Positions 8,895-18,854 of a stretch of DNA of 64,000 nt are shown here, piece after piece. Positions within the stretch are counted from its first letter, which is position 1, and every line of letters starts with the position of its first letter. The notes beneath the pieces were generated by a model. The model saw only the letters and a program-made list of their open reading frames with translations. It was not told the origin of the DNA and did not search any database. This stretch comes from Serpula lacrymans var. lacrymans S7.9 (taxonomy: Eukaryota; Basidiomycota; Agaricomycetes; Boletales; Serpulaceae), in the NCBI RefSeq assembly GCF_000218685.1, contig NW_006763292.1, forward strand, positions 2,433,909 to 2,497,908. The letters run 5' to 3'. A program made the position numbers and the translations under genes.

Positions 8895-10725
8895 TGTCAT
8901 GCACCAAAGTTGATTGGTAGCATGGATAGGTGTCAATAACAAAGCGAATATTCAAAAAGACTCGCCTTTGCGCCACACAGGCACAGTGCCACGTGGAATA
9001 GTAATTAATATTGCCTGTTTCGAACTTGTGGCTGATCAGCACCACCTCTATCAGGCAATCCAGTCACGCTCACCTTTGCTTTTCCATTCGGTACTTTCCG
9101 TGTTTTGGCATTTCGGCAAACTTTCGCGTCGCCACTGGCTACACATTGCATTGCGCCCTCCCTTTTGTCGTTTCCCTTACTCCCCTTCCTTTGCCTAGCC
9201 CCACTATGGGCCCCTTCCTCTCCTTTTTATTCTCACCTGACGGTCATTTCTGGATCCCCATTCTAATCCACTTTTTCGTCACCTCCACCCTCCTCCTCGT
9301 CATCTTATTTGCACCCCCACCATTTCTGATGTCACCACTTCCTATTCCTATCCGCTTCCGTCGCCGATCCGTTGATCACCACGTGCCACTGCTGATATCA
9401 GCAAAGCCTCGGCGGCCGGTTCAAATAGGGCAACAGGTCCATCTTCATGACGTTGATCTGCCATCATATACTATCAAAACATCGGTCGCTCGTCTTGCCT
9501 GGTTGGAGCGTGGGTGGGTAGTTTTTGAGCTGGAGAAGGTTCATCCCCTTGCGTTGCCCATGTTCATCGCTGTCCCATTCACTTGGGTACACTTATCTTT
9601 TGTCCATCGTCTTCGCTACAGCTACACCTACCACACGCTGCCTGGGACTCACTTGTTCCAAATTGGAACTACTTCTCTCCCTCCCTCGTTTGATCAGGTG
9701 GTCCAACACAACCAGCCCATTGGTAAGGCCATGGAACTGTTGGATTTGGACTAGGTGGTGGACCGGTGGTGGACCGGTGGCTCCAGTTTCTTTTTCTTCA
9801 GCAGAACATTCATTTACAGTGCGATTATTTTTGATTTTTGAATCATTTTTATGGACACATATTTTTTAGAATGCCTGAATGACAATAAAGGAACTGTGTT
9901 GATACTGATAGTGTTTTGCCTTGCCTTTTTTTTACTGCATCTTCCCATGACATCATGATTCTCCTGCTCTCTTTTTGCTATTGGACTTTACTTTATGGCT
10001 GTACAAACCTGTGATATTACTCACAGCATTTATTGTTCTATCTCTTTCTTTCCTTTTTTTGACAATCTTATCCTGTACTACCTACGCAGGATTTGTCAGC
10101 ATACATTCCTTCCTTCATGTTCTTTCTCATTCTTTTTGCACAGCTATACTGTGCATAGCCTACTTTTCTTTTACTATATAAACCCCTGTATTTTACCTTG
10201 TAAAAAAAACAAGAACTCCATTCCAGACTTCTTCTCTAAATTCAAGTTCACTACTCTGCTGCTTGTGATCCAGTGTGGTCACAACACTTCCCACTGCTAC
10301 CACTGTCAACTGCTGTCATCGTCACTTCCCACTTTTGAAGTCATTGTCATCCCTTTCGGTTAAAGTCCTTCTGAGCACTACAGTTTGTGCGTCAGGAGCC
10401 TGCTATCACTGGGAACCTCGTCACCTCGTCATCCTTGTTGTTCTCAAACCTACCTTGGCTACAATTAGCAAGGTAGTGCTCGTCTATACTCGCCACAAAG
10501 CCCCTATCTGTCTATAAATTCAACTATCCCTCCTCCTCAAAACCCACACTCATACACCTCTGGGTTTTACTTTGAAGGATCCTCATGCATACCACCCCAC
10601 GAACAACCAGAGCACCCACTGTTCTAGGAGGCAAAGCCCATAAACAAGTTCCGTGGAATCTGGGAGCATTGTGTGTTAGTTTGTTTTTGTGTGTGGTTTT
10701 CTAACAACAGTTCTCATCATCGACA
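8895..10725 (+). mobile_element. LTR-C copy, 1,831 bp, right palindrome arm
   Basis: Begins TGTCATGCACCAAAG and ends CATCATCGACA, the same termini as the copy at 45841-47649, which has a clean TSD. Here the flanks are GCGG (8891-8894) and TTGT (10726-10729), so there is no TSD and the flanks have been exchanged or rearranged. Inside are a small-membrane-protein ORF (9206-9754), an AATAAA about 130 bp after it (near 9888), and TATA-like boxes near 10175 and 10513. I treat it as an LTR because of the TG...CA ends; a non-autonomous DNA element with 4 bp TSDs is the alternative. Confidence 0.8.
9206..9754 (+). CDS. LTR-C internal ORF, membrane-protein-like
   Basis: The frame is open from 9011, but the methionine at 9206 (CCCACTATGGG) is in good context and is followed by a typical hydrophobic segment, so I start there: 182 codons. 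Predicted layout: about 12 polar residues, a transmembrane or signal-anchor stretch (residues ~13-35, many Leu/Ile/Phe), a basic RFRRRS patch, then a domain with KPRRPVQIGQQVHLHD, VARLAWLERGWVVFELEKVHP and FTWVHLSF segments. Compared with 46152-46763 it has a 6-base in-frame insertion (an extra Pro-Ile) and an earlier stop. No known family recognised. Confidence 0.45.
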   Translation: MGPFLSFLFSPDGHFWIPILIHFFVTSTLLLVILFAPPPFLMSPLPIPIRFRRRSVDHHVPLLISAKPRRPVQIGQQVHLHDVDLPSYTIKTSVARLAWLERGWVVFELEKVHPLALPMFIAVPFTWVHLSFVHRLRYSYTYHTLPGTHLFQIGTTSLPPSFDQVVQHNQPIGKAMELLDLD

Positions 10726-10733
10726 TTGTAGTG

Positions 10734-11995
10734 ATCTTTATGTGCCTAGTTTCGTAACAGAGCTCTTGCTCTTTCTGGTTTCTGGTCTTTGATTCGTCTG
10801 GCCAACCATTCCGGTGAATGTGGCTTCGCGTAGTTTTCGGTTACAGCACATAGATGTTGATCAACTCGTTTCATTGCAGTCGTTGGTATCATACGAGGGT
10901 TAAGTACAACATTACGGGTCAGAGAGTCCGTGCTTACTCCTGACCTTTCTGAAAATCCTTTGGAGGCACTTCGATTTCTTTTAATGATGATGTAGTGAGA
11001 GTGTCTCTGGTTTCCTCCATTTCCATATATCGTATTGCCATCTTTCCATGTGGGCAATTTCTAGCAATGTGGCCTTGTTCGCCACAATTGTAACAAATAA
11101 TGTTCGGGTTGGGCCGACGTTGTCTCTGTGTGTTGGAACTCCCAAACTCCATAGTTACGCCTGATCCTCCAAACGTTCCTGTTGTGTTTGGATGGACTGC
11201 ATTCTGGGGCGGCAATCTTTGTGATGGAGTATAATATGGTCGTTATTGGATATACCGTGGTCTCTGCGTCTCCGTACGTGGTACTGTTTGTCGATGCTGT
11301 GGTGGGGGATAGTTTTGGTTCTGTTGATAACGCGGTTGATATCGTTGGTACTGAGATGGCAGCCTCTGTTGAGGGGGTCTATCTCTCCTCCTTTCCAGAT
11401 TAAGTTCTTCGTTTTGCTGTTCCCGTTTCCTCGCTGCTGCCTTCCACTCTAAGTATGTGGTGGGTAGGTTTTCCTGCTGCGAGATACGATCACAAAGGAA
11501 TTGAGAGAGGTTGCGGCGAAGGATACTGTGAATGAACAGATAACTTTCATCTGCATCTGGTGGTAACCCTGCTTCCATAAGTTTGGATTCGAGTCCTCCA
11601 AAATATGCGTCTACCGTCATTTCTCGCTGTTTGTAATTATGAAGGGCAATTTCTGCTTTCAACTTGAGATGGGGATCCAGGAATTTGTTATCTAATTCCT
11701 TGATGAATTCTGAGATAGTTCCCCAATTCCGTGGTGCAAATAGGTCTCCTAGCACTGCGGTTTTGTTATTGAAATTCGTCTTCCAGGTGTGACAGGCATC
11801 ATTGGCTTTATCGGACGAGATTTGGGATAATGCAAAGAGGATTTTGGAGGAGTTGGTTTGGAAACTTCTGGGATAGGCGAAAAAGTAGTTTGCTAAGGCG
11901 TTCTTCCAGTCGACGTACGTTTCCTTTTTACCGATGAATTCGAACGGAGGAGTGGCAAGGACAGCCTTGCTACCTTGATTTGTTTCGTCGGTCAT
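10734..11995 (-). pseudogene. Ty3 element 1 gag with CCHC zinc knuckle
   Basis: From 11995 the frame encodes a capsid-type gag region (WKNALANYFFAYPRSF; NKFLDPHLKLKAEIALHNYKQ; LPTTYLEWKAAA), then a Gln/Pro/Arg-rich linker. A TAA at 11240-11242 interrupts it, after which the frame continues to a CCHC knuckle (CYNCGEQGHIARNC, 11068-11109) and a segment ending ARALLRN near 10743. The knuckle would bind genomic RNA during packaging. The inserted block at 8042-10725 separates this from the protease. Confidence 0.85.
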
Positions 11996-12368
11996 TGCTG
12001 CTGCTAGATCAGGTTCAAGGTCTAAAGATTCCTGATTGAACCAATCGTTGGGTTGGTTTTTGGGTTCTGGAGTTAGAGGTGGGGGAGGAAAGTCTTCCGG
12101 TCCTGTGGATTGATATAGATCGTCGGGTTCTAGAGCTTCTGCAGCAGCTCCTAGAGAATGTGTGGGAGGTGTGTCAGGAGTGACCAGAGGACGGGGTTCT
12201 CAATAGGGCTCCAGTTTCTTAACGAGTTAGATAACGAGTCTTTGTTTAATTAAAGTCCGGGTCAAATTCAAAGTTACTGGGGAAATCTCCTCCTTCTGCT
12301 TCCTGGGGCCTCCAGTACTCTATGCTTTCAGTAGATTCTTCGCTTTCCGACTCAGTTCCTTCGTCTGA

Positions 12369-13769
12369 TTATCCTCCAACTATATCCGTTAATGAGCTTC
12401 TTGTTTCTTGTTCTATCCTTTCTGCGCAAGGTGCGAAAAGCTGTTCAACCGACGGAATGAGCGATGCTTCTCCTCTTTGACCTTGGTAGGTGTACGAGTA
12501 CTGCAAATAGATACAAGTTTGTGAGCTATGATTAACAACGGCCCAGAAGTTGCTTTGGAGGACTGTAACGATGAAGCGTTCGGGATGATCAGATTGCTGA
12601 TTGACTACAAATGGTGTGAGGATTTCTAAGATCCAATAATATTCGTTGACGTATTCGGAAACGTATCGGATATGGTTGATTTTGGTTTTGTAGTCTTCTC
12701 CGTCACGGAATTTCCTCTGAGCGGTTGCGATGAGCTGATCAAATCGTGCTAACGCAGCAACAACTTGTCGAATATGATCTTTGGTAGAGGGCATGACAAT
12801 TATGATAGAAGTACTGTGTTGAAGACCAAACCGTGGTCCGAATGCGTCAAGATCTTGGACTTCGGGGAGGTAGAGAGTTCAGCAAAATCGTGTCAGATAT
12901 TGGACAATGGAAAGGTTGTCAAGGTGATTGCTGATGCAAAAGTATTGGATGGGTTGGTAACTGACAGGAAAGGCGGAGTAGGTGTTGTAGTAGTCGGTTG
13001 TAAAAAATGAGGATGGGATGTCGTAGGTGGGTTCTTTGTGAGGCCTCTTTCTTAGCACAATGCCGCAAAGCAAGGTGTGTTCAAAGTCATAGGGGAGGAG
13101 GCGGCTGGGTATGTCAGGGAATGAAAGAGGGCGAATTCGGTAAAGATCGAGGAGGTCTGGAATATGGTTCTGTGAAATAAGCTGCAGGTTTTGTTCTTGT
13201 ATGTTGGCTACTCCTTTCAAAAGCTTAACCCTCTGGGTATTCTCGTAACTTGGGCGTACTAGACTCTCGAAGTAGTCGATCAACAGAATTTGTCCGTGCT
13301 CCTCGAGGCTGCGAGAATTTCTCCTACAGATGGCGGAATGGTAAAAAATAGACTGGGTGAGAGCGAGGGCGTTGTTTATGTCAAGGATGATTTCCTCGAT
13401 TGGATTGATTGGAGAAGACGAAGCAGAGGAATCTTGATACAACTCAGTGATCTGTTCGACCGTTTCTTCCGCGTCTGGAGTACGGACTTCGGTAGGGACG
13501 GGGAGGACCGGGAGCCGTTTGTTGAGGGCTGCGAGGAAATCTCTCTGGTGTCTGTGGTCCGTATCTGATACCCACTCTTCTGAGAGCTGTTGGGATGTAG
13601 ACACGGTGGAGGTATACGACGTCGCTGACGAGTCCGGTTTGAAGGTATCTGATGATGGCAAAGAACGCAAGGAATTGGACGAGAGCGGTGATGGTAGATA
13701 AAACGTCCAGATTGAGAGGACTGAACAACAATAGGTGTAGTGGTGTGGATAGTGAGAGGTTGATGACAA
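12369..13769 (-). pseudogene. Ty3 element 1 N-terminal ORF
   Basis: Two consecutive frames (13769-12879 and 12794-12369) lie between the 5' LTR and the capsid-type gag. The first has a hydrophobic start then acidic, leucine-rich helices; it stops at a TGA after LTRFC, and the next frame resumes immediately as a helical region (TKDHIRQVVAALARFDQLIA). I recognise no domain; the position implies an N-terminal extension of gag found in some basidiomycete Ty3 elements. 11996-12368 is mostly an acidic Glu/Ser-rich linker in the same orientation. Confidence 0.5.
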
Positions 13770-13930
13770 TAGTGAGGAGAGGGATAGGGATGGTAGAGAT
13801 GTGGAGAAGGTGATGATGAAGGTTTAGACCAGTGCAGTGGCAACAACAGTCTTTTTTTCAGGGTGTAAGGAAACGGTTTTCCAAAGTGTGGCTCTGGAAA
13901 AGGATTCAAAGGATGGTGAGTTCAATATTT

Positions 13931-14558
13931 TGTCAGGCAACAAATACGAAGCTATATAACAAAACACAATGCCTGGTCAAGTCCTTGTTGGAAGGCGATG
14001 AATCAGGGTATGAGGATGAAGAGTATTGGTATAAGCGCAAATCCAAACTAATATTGAACTACAGAATAGTACATTGAGTATGTACTTCTTTATATAGTGA
14101 ACGGCGATGGTCAGACCGAGAAAGGGAAGAACTAAGAAAGTGGTCTGACCAGCTAGCTAACCAATAAGAAAAAAAGGAGAAGGTGGTCCGATCTATCGTA
14201 TTTACTAATTGTATGAGAAAATGTATTGGTAAGGGATGTGCGATTGGCTGTATCAGTAAGCCCATGAGAAGGCGCTGACTCACAACCTTCTTTGCTTATC
14301 AATATTCCTCCGAAGTATTCCCAGACATAGCACTGGATTGTTGCTATGTCATTTGGATATCTTCTCGAGGGTCTACAACAAGTCTCCTTTGTTGTAGGTA
14401 CAATAGGACGTGAGTGTGAATAGAGAATAAGAAGAAAAAAGATAAAAGTAATAAAACACCTGCTGTAATCTCTAGTCCAAGGGCAAGAGGAGTGACAGGG
14501 ATCGAGTCTGCTAACCACGACATGACGGGAATGCGATAAGAAAAATCGATTCCTCACA
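13931..14558 (-). repeat. Ty3 element 1 5' LTR
   Basis: 628 bp partner of 3844-4397. It contains 74 extra bases at 14114-14187, bounded by inverted 9-mers GGTCAGACC (14110-14118) and GGTCTGACC (14152-14160). Confidence 0.9.
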
Positions 14559-14737
14559 TTTATAGTATGAGAAAACATGCATTGGCCAGGGCTTGAACCT
14601 GGGACTCCAGCTTTCATGGTCTGGTGCTTTACCAACTAAGCTACCAAGGCGTACTTGGAAAGCATACTGATTGGTTGCATGCCCAGAAGGTCCAGAATCA
14701 CTGTACACGGGTGCAGATCCCATTGTGTGTTGTGATA
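14559..14737 (-). repeat. tRNA-Met-like SINE, body, split by Ty3 element 1
   Basis: Minus-strand SINE, 5' end at 14737 (TATCACAACACA). A tRNA-like core covers about 14583-14655: GCCTTGG acceptor-like, TAGCTTAGTTGG (A box), anticodon loop with CAT, GGTTCAAGCC (B box). Its tail lies at 3820-3843 beyond the inserted Ty3. Outer TSD ATATG is at 14738-14742 and 3815-3819. It interrupts an exon of the DUF6532 gene. Confidence 0.75.
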
Positions 14738-14742
14738 ATATG

Positions 14743-16410
14743 ATGATCCCACCTTGTAAAAGTATAATTAGTATAGATTTATGGTGATTAAGGTGACATA
14801 CCTAACAGAAAATACTGTCTCAGAGAATTCTATTGTAGCATTGTTAATAGCACCTAGTGAAGCACATTCAATCTGGTAAATAAATTTGATCATCAGTTTT
14901 ATTTAAAGAAAATATGAACACTTACAGAGTATGCTACTAGAGCCAAAGTAGGGAGATTGTGTAGATATGGGTTATTTTTTCTACCATACTTTCTACCTTC
15001 ACCTTCGGGACCCCACCTTTGTGCTTGAAAAAGAATTTTGATGATATCATTCTTCCAAGGTTGGTTTGTGTCAGACATCTTCTCCTGTATATTTGCAGTT
15101 AGTATATGTATAACAATAAAGCTTGAAAATAACTCACCTTTAAATCTATGGTGTTATTGATAAAAGCTTCTGAGTTTATGATCCAATGGATCATATCACT
15201 TAGTTTGTCCTTGTGGATGTTTTTGATGCTATATGTAGCGGTACACTGATTTTAGCTTTGGAAATAAGTTCCCCTCTGACCTGTGTAGAACCTTTCCACA
15301 TCTGTATTTACGGTGATAATCAGTATGGATATATATGAAGAAGTTTAAGCTCACATATTGTAGTAATTGAGACTTGAGGACCTGATTGTCTTGTATCTCT
15401 CCTTCATTTTGTCCACTAGGCCACTGTCATTCTCTGCTGCTGTGGCTTTGACCAACAAATCCCAGCATATTAATTGACAACTGAGGGGGTTTAGAAATCC
15501 TTTTTCTGTGACTGTAAAAAGTCTCATAGCTTTGTGAGCCAGGCTTGCAATATGTTTGATGATAGGGCAGGCCATAGAATGAAGTTCTGGTTTTGCAGTG
15601 GAAGATTTTGGAAAAGAAATGATGCTGGGGCTGCGTGATATAGTAGACGTAGATGTAGAAACAATCTGAACAATCTGTTCCTCTTACAACCTGTAGGCAA
15701 GTAAATAAATGTTCTCAAGGCAATAATAGTCTTACCTCATTATTGTTGTCCTCCTTCTGCTCCTCCTCCTTCTCCTCATTATCATCTGATAGAGGCTGTA
15801 AAGGAGGTACTACAGAATTATCTTGATCATCACTAAATATTTCTGCAGGAACAAGGATATGATCTATCATATTCTTGCCATCATCAGCATTGTCATCATC
15901 ATCAGCAACATCCTCATTATCATTGTTGTCATTATCATCACCATTCAAACATATTTTCTTGCCATGTAGGTCATCTCTTTCAGAATCTTCTTCATCAGCC
16001 AACATTGCTGCTACTCTCTTACGCGTAGCTGCAAATAGGTATTCAGTTTTTGTGCCCTTTTTTGCCCTTAAGAGTAAGATCACATACCAGATTTCTCTGC
16101 CTCAGCTTCTGAGGCTAATGCAGCCTTTTTTCTTGCTAGAAGAGCCCCAAGCAAATTTTCATCTTCTTTGCTGAGTGCTGTGGCAGCTGTGGCATTGCGT
16201 CTTGCAGAAATAGCCTGAAAATTGTACATAGTAAGTTATTGGTGTAAAATAAATAATAAAGACCTTTTTATGGGGACGTGGCTGGGGCTGTCTAGGCTGA
16301 GTTGAAGGAGATGGTGATGGAGAGGATGCTGTCACTAGATCATTTGCTACACCTCTGCCCCTAGTTCTGAGAGCAGTAGATTGTTTAGACCGTGTAATTC
16401 TAGGCGTTGA
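14743..16410 (-). pseudogene. DUF6532-type gene, 5' and central exons
   Basis: A multi-exon minus-strand gene. The first recognisable exon (to ~16262) encodes a Ser/Pro/Gln-rich, likely disordered N-terminus (TPRITRSKQSTALRTRGRG). Exons to ~15735 carry a very acidic Asp/Asn tract. Later exons (15571-15350, 15308-15137, 15083-14930, 14917-14788) form the DUF6532 core: MACPIIKHIASLAHKAM, a VRGELISKAK segment, FINNTIDLK, WKNDIIKILFQAQRW and LPTLALVAYSV. Introns are 45-70 bp with GT-AG ends. One base shift occurs near 15230. The gene is broken at 14742 by the SINE and resumes at 3819. DUF6532 proteins have no known role; they are highly multiplied in agaricomycetes. Confidence 0.7.
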
Positions 16411-16659
16411 AGTCCTCAAAAAAACAAGCAAAAATGGCAAGACCTGAATGCGTCTTCAGCAGAATGGTAATTCATAATAAATAAGCAAAAACAAACTATA
16501 CTGGGACCCACAAAATGACACATTACCTGTGTCCCCTCTATCCCTTCCAAAACCTATAAGTCAAAACAAGCAACCCAAATAAACTGATATTAAGTTTTAA
16601 GCTACATCTACTTAAAGAATGCATTCCCCTCGCAACCATTTCTATTTTCTACCCAATTC

Positions 16660-17485
16660 CTAAACTGACCATCTGTGTGTGTGTAAGACAAATGAGGCTC
16701 TCTCACCCTGATAATCTAAATTAAAGTGCGTTGACTCCTTAGATCTGAAAATGGCAAAGTCCCCACTCTTCAGTTCAAGAACAAGTCCCTGCTCATGTAA
16801 CACAAGAGCACCCTCTGTAAAATCTCCCAGTGGAAGAACAAGACAAAGGATGTGATCCTTACCATCCCCATGAGCGGTGGTGCTCACATTAGTATTAACA
16901 ACAAGAGATAAAAAAGGAGTGACAGGAGATCCTGGCTTTCCAGGGAGCATATCAACTATCTTGGCTAGCATAGAGTATTCTTCTGGTAGGCAGAATTCCA
17001 TCTAGGAAACACATACATCAGAGAAATTTAGGCATGAAAGAAATAGCAGAAATCTTACAACGTCAGAAATTGATTGGAAAACATCTGCAAAAGCATTCTG
17101 CAAGTTCAAATAAAGCTGCTTATTGTCTGAGCCCTCCTTTGACAAAAAAGGGATCATCTGGGTTTTGTTAGTAATACCTAACTCATGTGGGTGCACATCA
17201 ATAGGTGCCCCATAACCCTTCATCAATGTCTGTATGTGAGTGATATATATAGAGAGAGGGGGGGAAACATACCTGAGTCCCATATCTGTTCCACCAGGAG
17301 AAGTGGAGACATTTGAAAGGTTTATCATTACCCAGAGCACTGGAGAATACTGGCAACCCATCAAAGATAGCCTTGAGGTGGGCCACTAGAGTTGTCTTCA
17401 TATGCCTAGGCATTGAATGGCATATAAACACCATCAATGTGTTGTTGTCATTTTGTATATTGATTGCTGGAGGAATAGATGACAT
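16660..17485 (-). pseudogene. TET/JBP-like 2-oxoglutarate Fe(II) oxygenase, 5' truncated
   Basis: Three exons (17273-17485, 17059-17229, 16660-17001) with 43 and 57 bp GT-AG introns join to a 726 nt open frame ending HTHRWSV. The last exon has an HGD metal motif (TTAHGDGKDH), a beta-strand core (CLVLPLGDF, LELKSGDFAIFRS), a distal His (THFN) and an Arg-containing RASFVLHTH strand: the His-x-Asp...His...Arg order of double-stranded beta-helix dioxygenases. The layout fits the fungal TET/JBP class, which acts on methylated bases in DNA and is often linked to KDZ transposons. The 5' end abuts truncated Copia RT near 17486, so the N-terminus is lost or begins inside that junction. Family call is from motif order only. 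Confidence 0.55.
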
Positions 17486-17489
17486 GGGA

Positions 17490-18449
17490 ATGTGTATATA
17501 ATTGTAGTTCCATGTCCCTGGTTGTTTTCAGATATTGGAGGACACATTTTGCAGCTTCCCAGTGATGGCTCCTTGGAGCTGAGCTATGTCTGCTTAGTAT
17601 TCCAACAACATAGGCAATGTCTGGGCGGGTTCCGAGCATGGCATACATGAGGGAGCCTACAATCGAGAGGTATGACACTTGACGCCCTTTAATATGCATC
17701 TTGTGTTGCACAATATTTTCCCCTGGAGCGTTTGCGAGGAGTTTTGATCCATAGGCTATTGGTGTCCATACTGGTTTGCAGTTTTTCATTCCAGTACGCT
17801 CCAGAACTGTGTCAATGTATTGGCGTTGCAATAGAGATATTGTTTTGTTTGAACAATCACGTCGGATTTCTATTCCAAGGATGTATTTTGCTTCTCCAAG
17901 GTCCCACATTTTGAATATGGATTCAAGTTTGGCTTTTGTGATATCCCTGAATTTCCGGGATGAAGCTCCTAAGAGGAGGTCATCTACATAGACAACAACA
18001 AAGTATATTTGTTTGTTGTCCTGCAATACATAGAGATATGTTTCTGCATTTAGTCTTGTGAAACCGAGCTCCTGGGGCTTGCAATCAAAAGTTTTGTTCC
18101 ATGTACAACCAGCTTGTTTTATTCTGTAGATGGATTTCTTCAACCTCCAATAGTATCCAGGTTGGATAGGAACACCCCCTGGAGGAAGCATGTACAGTTC
18201 TTCTTCAAGTTCTCCATTGAGATAAGCTGTGGATATGTCCATTTGATCAAGTTCTAGGTCGTACTTTGCTGCTAGGGCTAGAATAATTTGGATTGACTCT
18301 AAGTTTGCAGCTGGAGAAAAAGCTTCCTGGTAATCAATCCCCTCCCTTTGAGTAAAACCAAGTGCAACAATCCGGAGTTTGTATCTCTCAATGTTTCTGT
18401 TTTGATCAAACTTGATCCAGAACACAGGTTTTGATGTGATAGGTTTCAT
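17490..18449 (-). pseudogene. Copia element 1 reverse transcriptase
   Basis: RT core of Ty1/copia type: KPVFWIKFDQN, YKLRIVALGFTQREGIDYQEAFSPAA, LDQMDISTAYLNGEL, YFVVVYVDDLLLGAS (intact YVDD), and LSRHSSAPRSHHWEAAKCVLQYLK. It joins to the piece at 18855-19084 once the solo LTR is removed. It breaks off soon after YLKTTRDMEL, before RNase H. Confidence 0.88.
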
Positions 18450-18854
18450 TGTTACAATAACACAATTTTCGGACCTCTCCTTTATTTTCATTCTCCGCTT
18501 TAACCTTATACTTTAGCCTTCACACATGGTGCCACGCGGCACTTCCCCTTTTGTCCAAACTCCTCTTTCTTGCACCGCGTTGCCTTTCTTCTTATTTTAG
18601 ACACAACTCTCCCACAGTGAAGCTGGCCATGTGGGCTAGGCCCCATGACATCATCAGCCACTGTCTCTATCAAATTGTATAGTATACATGAACAAACAAC
18701 CCTGTAGTAGTATATATACCCCAATAGATCCAGGAGACTCCTCAGCGAGTCCTCCTGTTGTTAACCAACAAACTCTCTGCAGCTCAAGGGGTAACCACTC
18801 CCTCTTCACTACCCTTCTTGTGTGCGCCAGAGTAACTAACTCTTGGTTGTTACA
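18450..18854 (+). mobile_element. Solo LTR-A, 405 bp, in Copia RT
   Basis: Starts TGTTACAATAACAC and ends TTGGTTGTTACA. TSD TTCAT (18445-18449) versus TTCAC (18855-18859), one mismatch. Removing it restores the Copia RT frame (GVN to TMKPITSK). Confidence 0.9.

Larger units (their letters stand above)
8042..10725 (+). mobile_element. Inverted-copy block inserted in Ty3 element 1
   Basis: A 2,684 bp foreign segment splits Ty3 element 1. Its inner part repeats 14-2472 in reverse orientation (8042-10500); its outer part is an LTR-C that ends exactly at 10725 with CATCGACA. Deleting 8042-10725 rejoins the gag/pol reading frame (K-D-H-Y-N | V-E-H-I-H) with no base lost and no duplication visible. 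LTR-C inserted normally should leave a 4 bp TSD, so the left side was probably reshaped by recombination or copy-paste from the flank of the DUF6532 gene. A misassembly is a live alternative. Confidence 0.8.
3844..14558 (-). mobile_element. Ty3 chromovirus element 1, full length, nested insertion inside
   Basis: This is a complete minus-strand LTR retrotransposon. The 5' LTR is 13931-14558 (628 bp), the 3' LTR is 3844-4397 (554 bp), and the 5 bp TSD TTTAT lies at 3839-3843 and 14559-14563. The coding order on the minus strand is N-terminal ORF, gag with CCHC knuckle, protease, RT, RNase H, integrase, chromodomain, which defines a Ty3 chromovirus. A purine-rich tract (AAAAGGGGAGC) precedes the 3' LTR. 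The block 8042-10725 is foreign and sits exactly between codons for HYN and VEHIH. About ten in-frame stops make it non-autonomous. The 5' LTR holds 74 bp absent from the 3' LTR. Confidence 0.93.

Noticed and set aside
1..10500. Palindrome as a hairpin telomere or mitochondrial plasmid
   Set aside because: It contains nuclear TE sequences and a 5.6 kb unique spacer; there are no telomere repeats and the arms are internal.
8895..10725. LTR-C as a DNA transposon with 4 bp TSD and TGTC/GACA inverted ends
   Set aside because: Not excluded, but the inverted ends agree over only 4 bases, and TG...CA ends with TATA and polyA signals fit an LTR better. Kept as an alternative.
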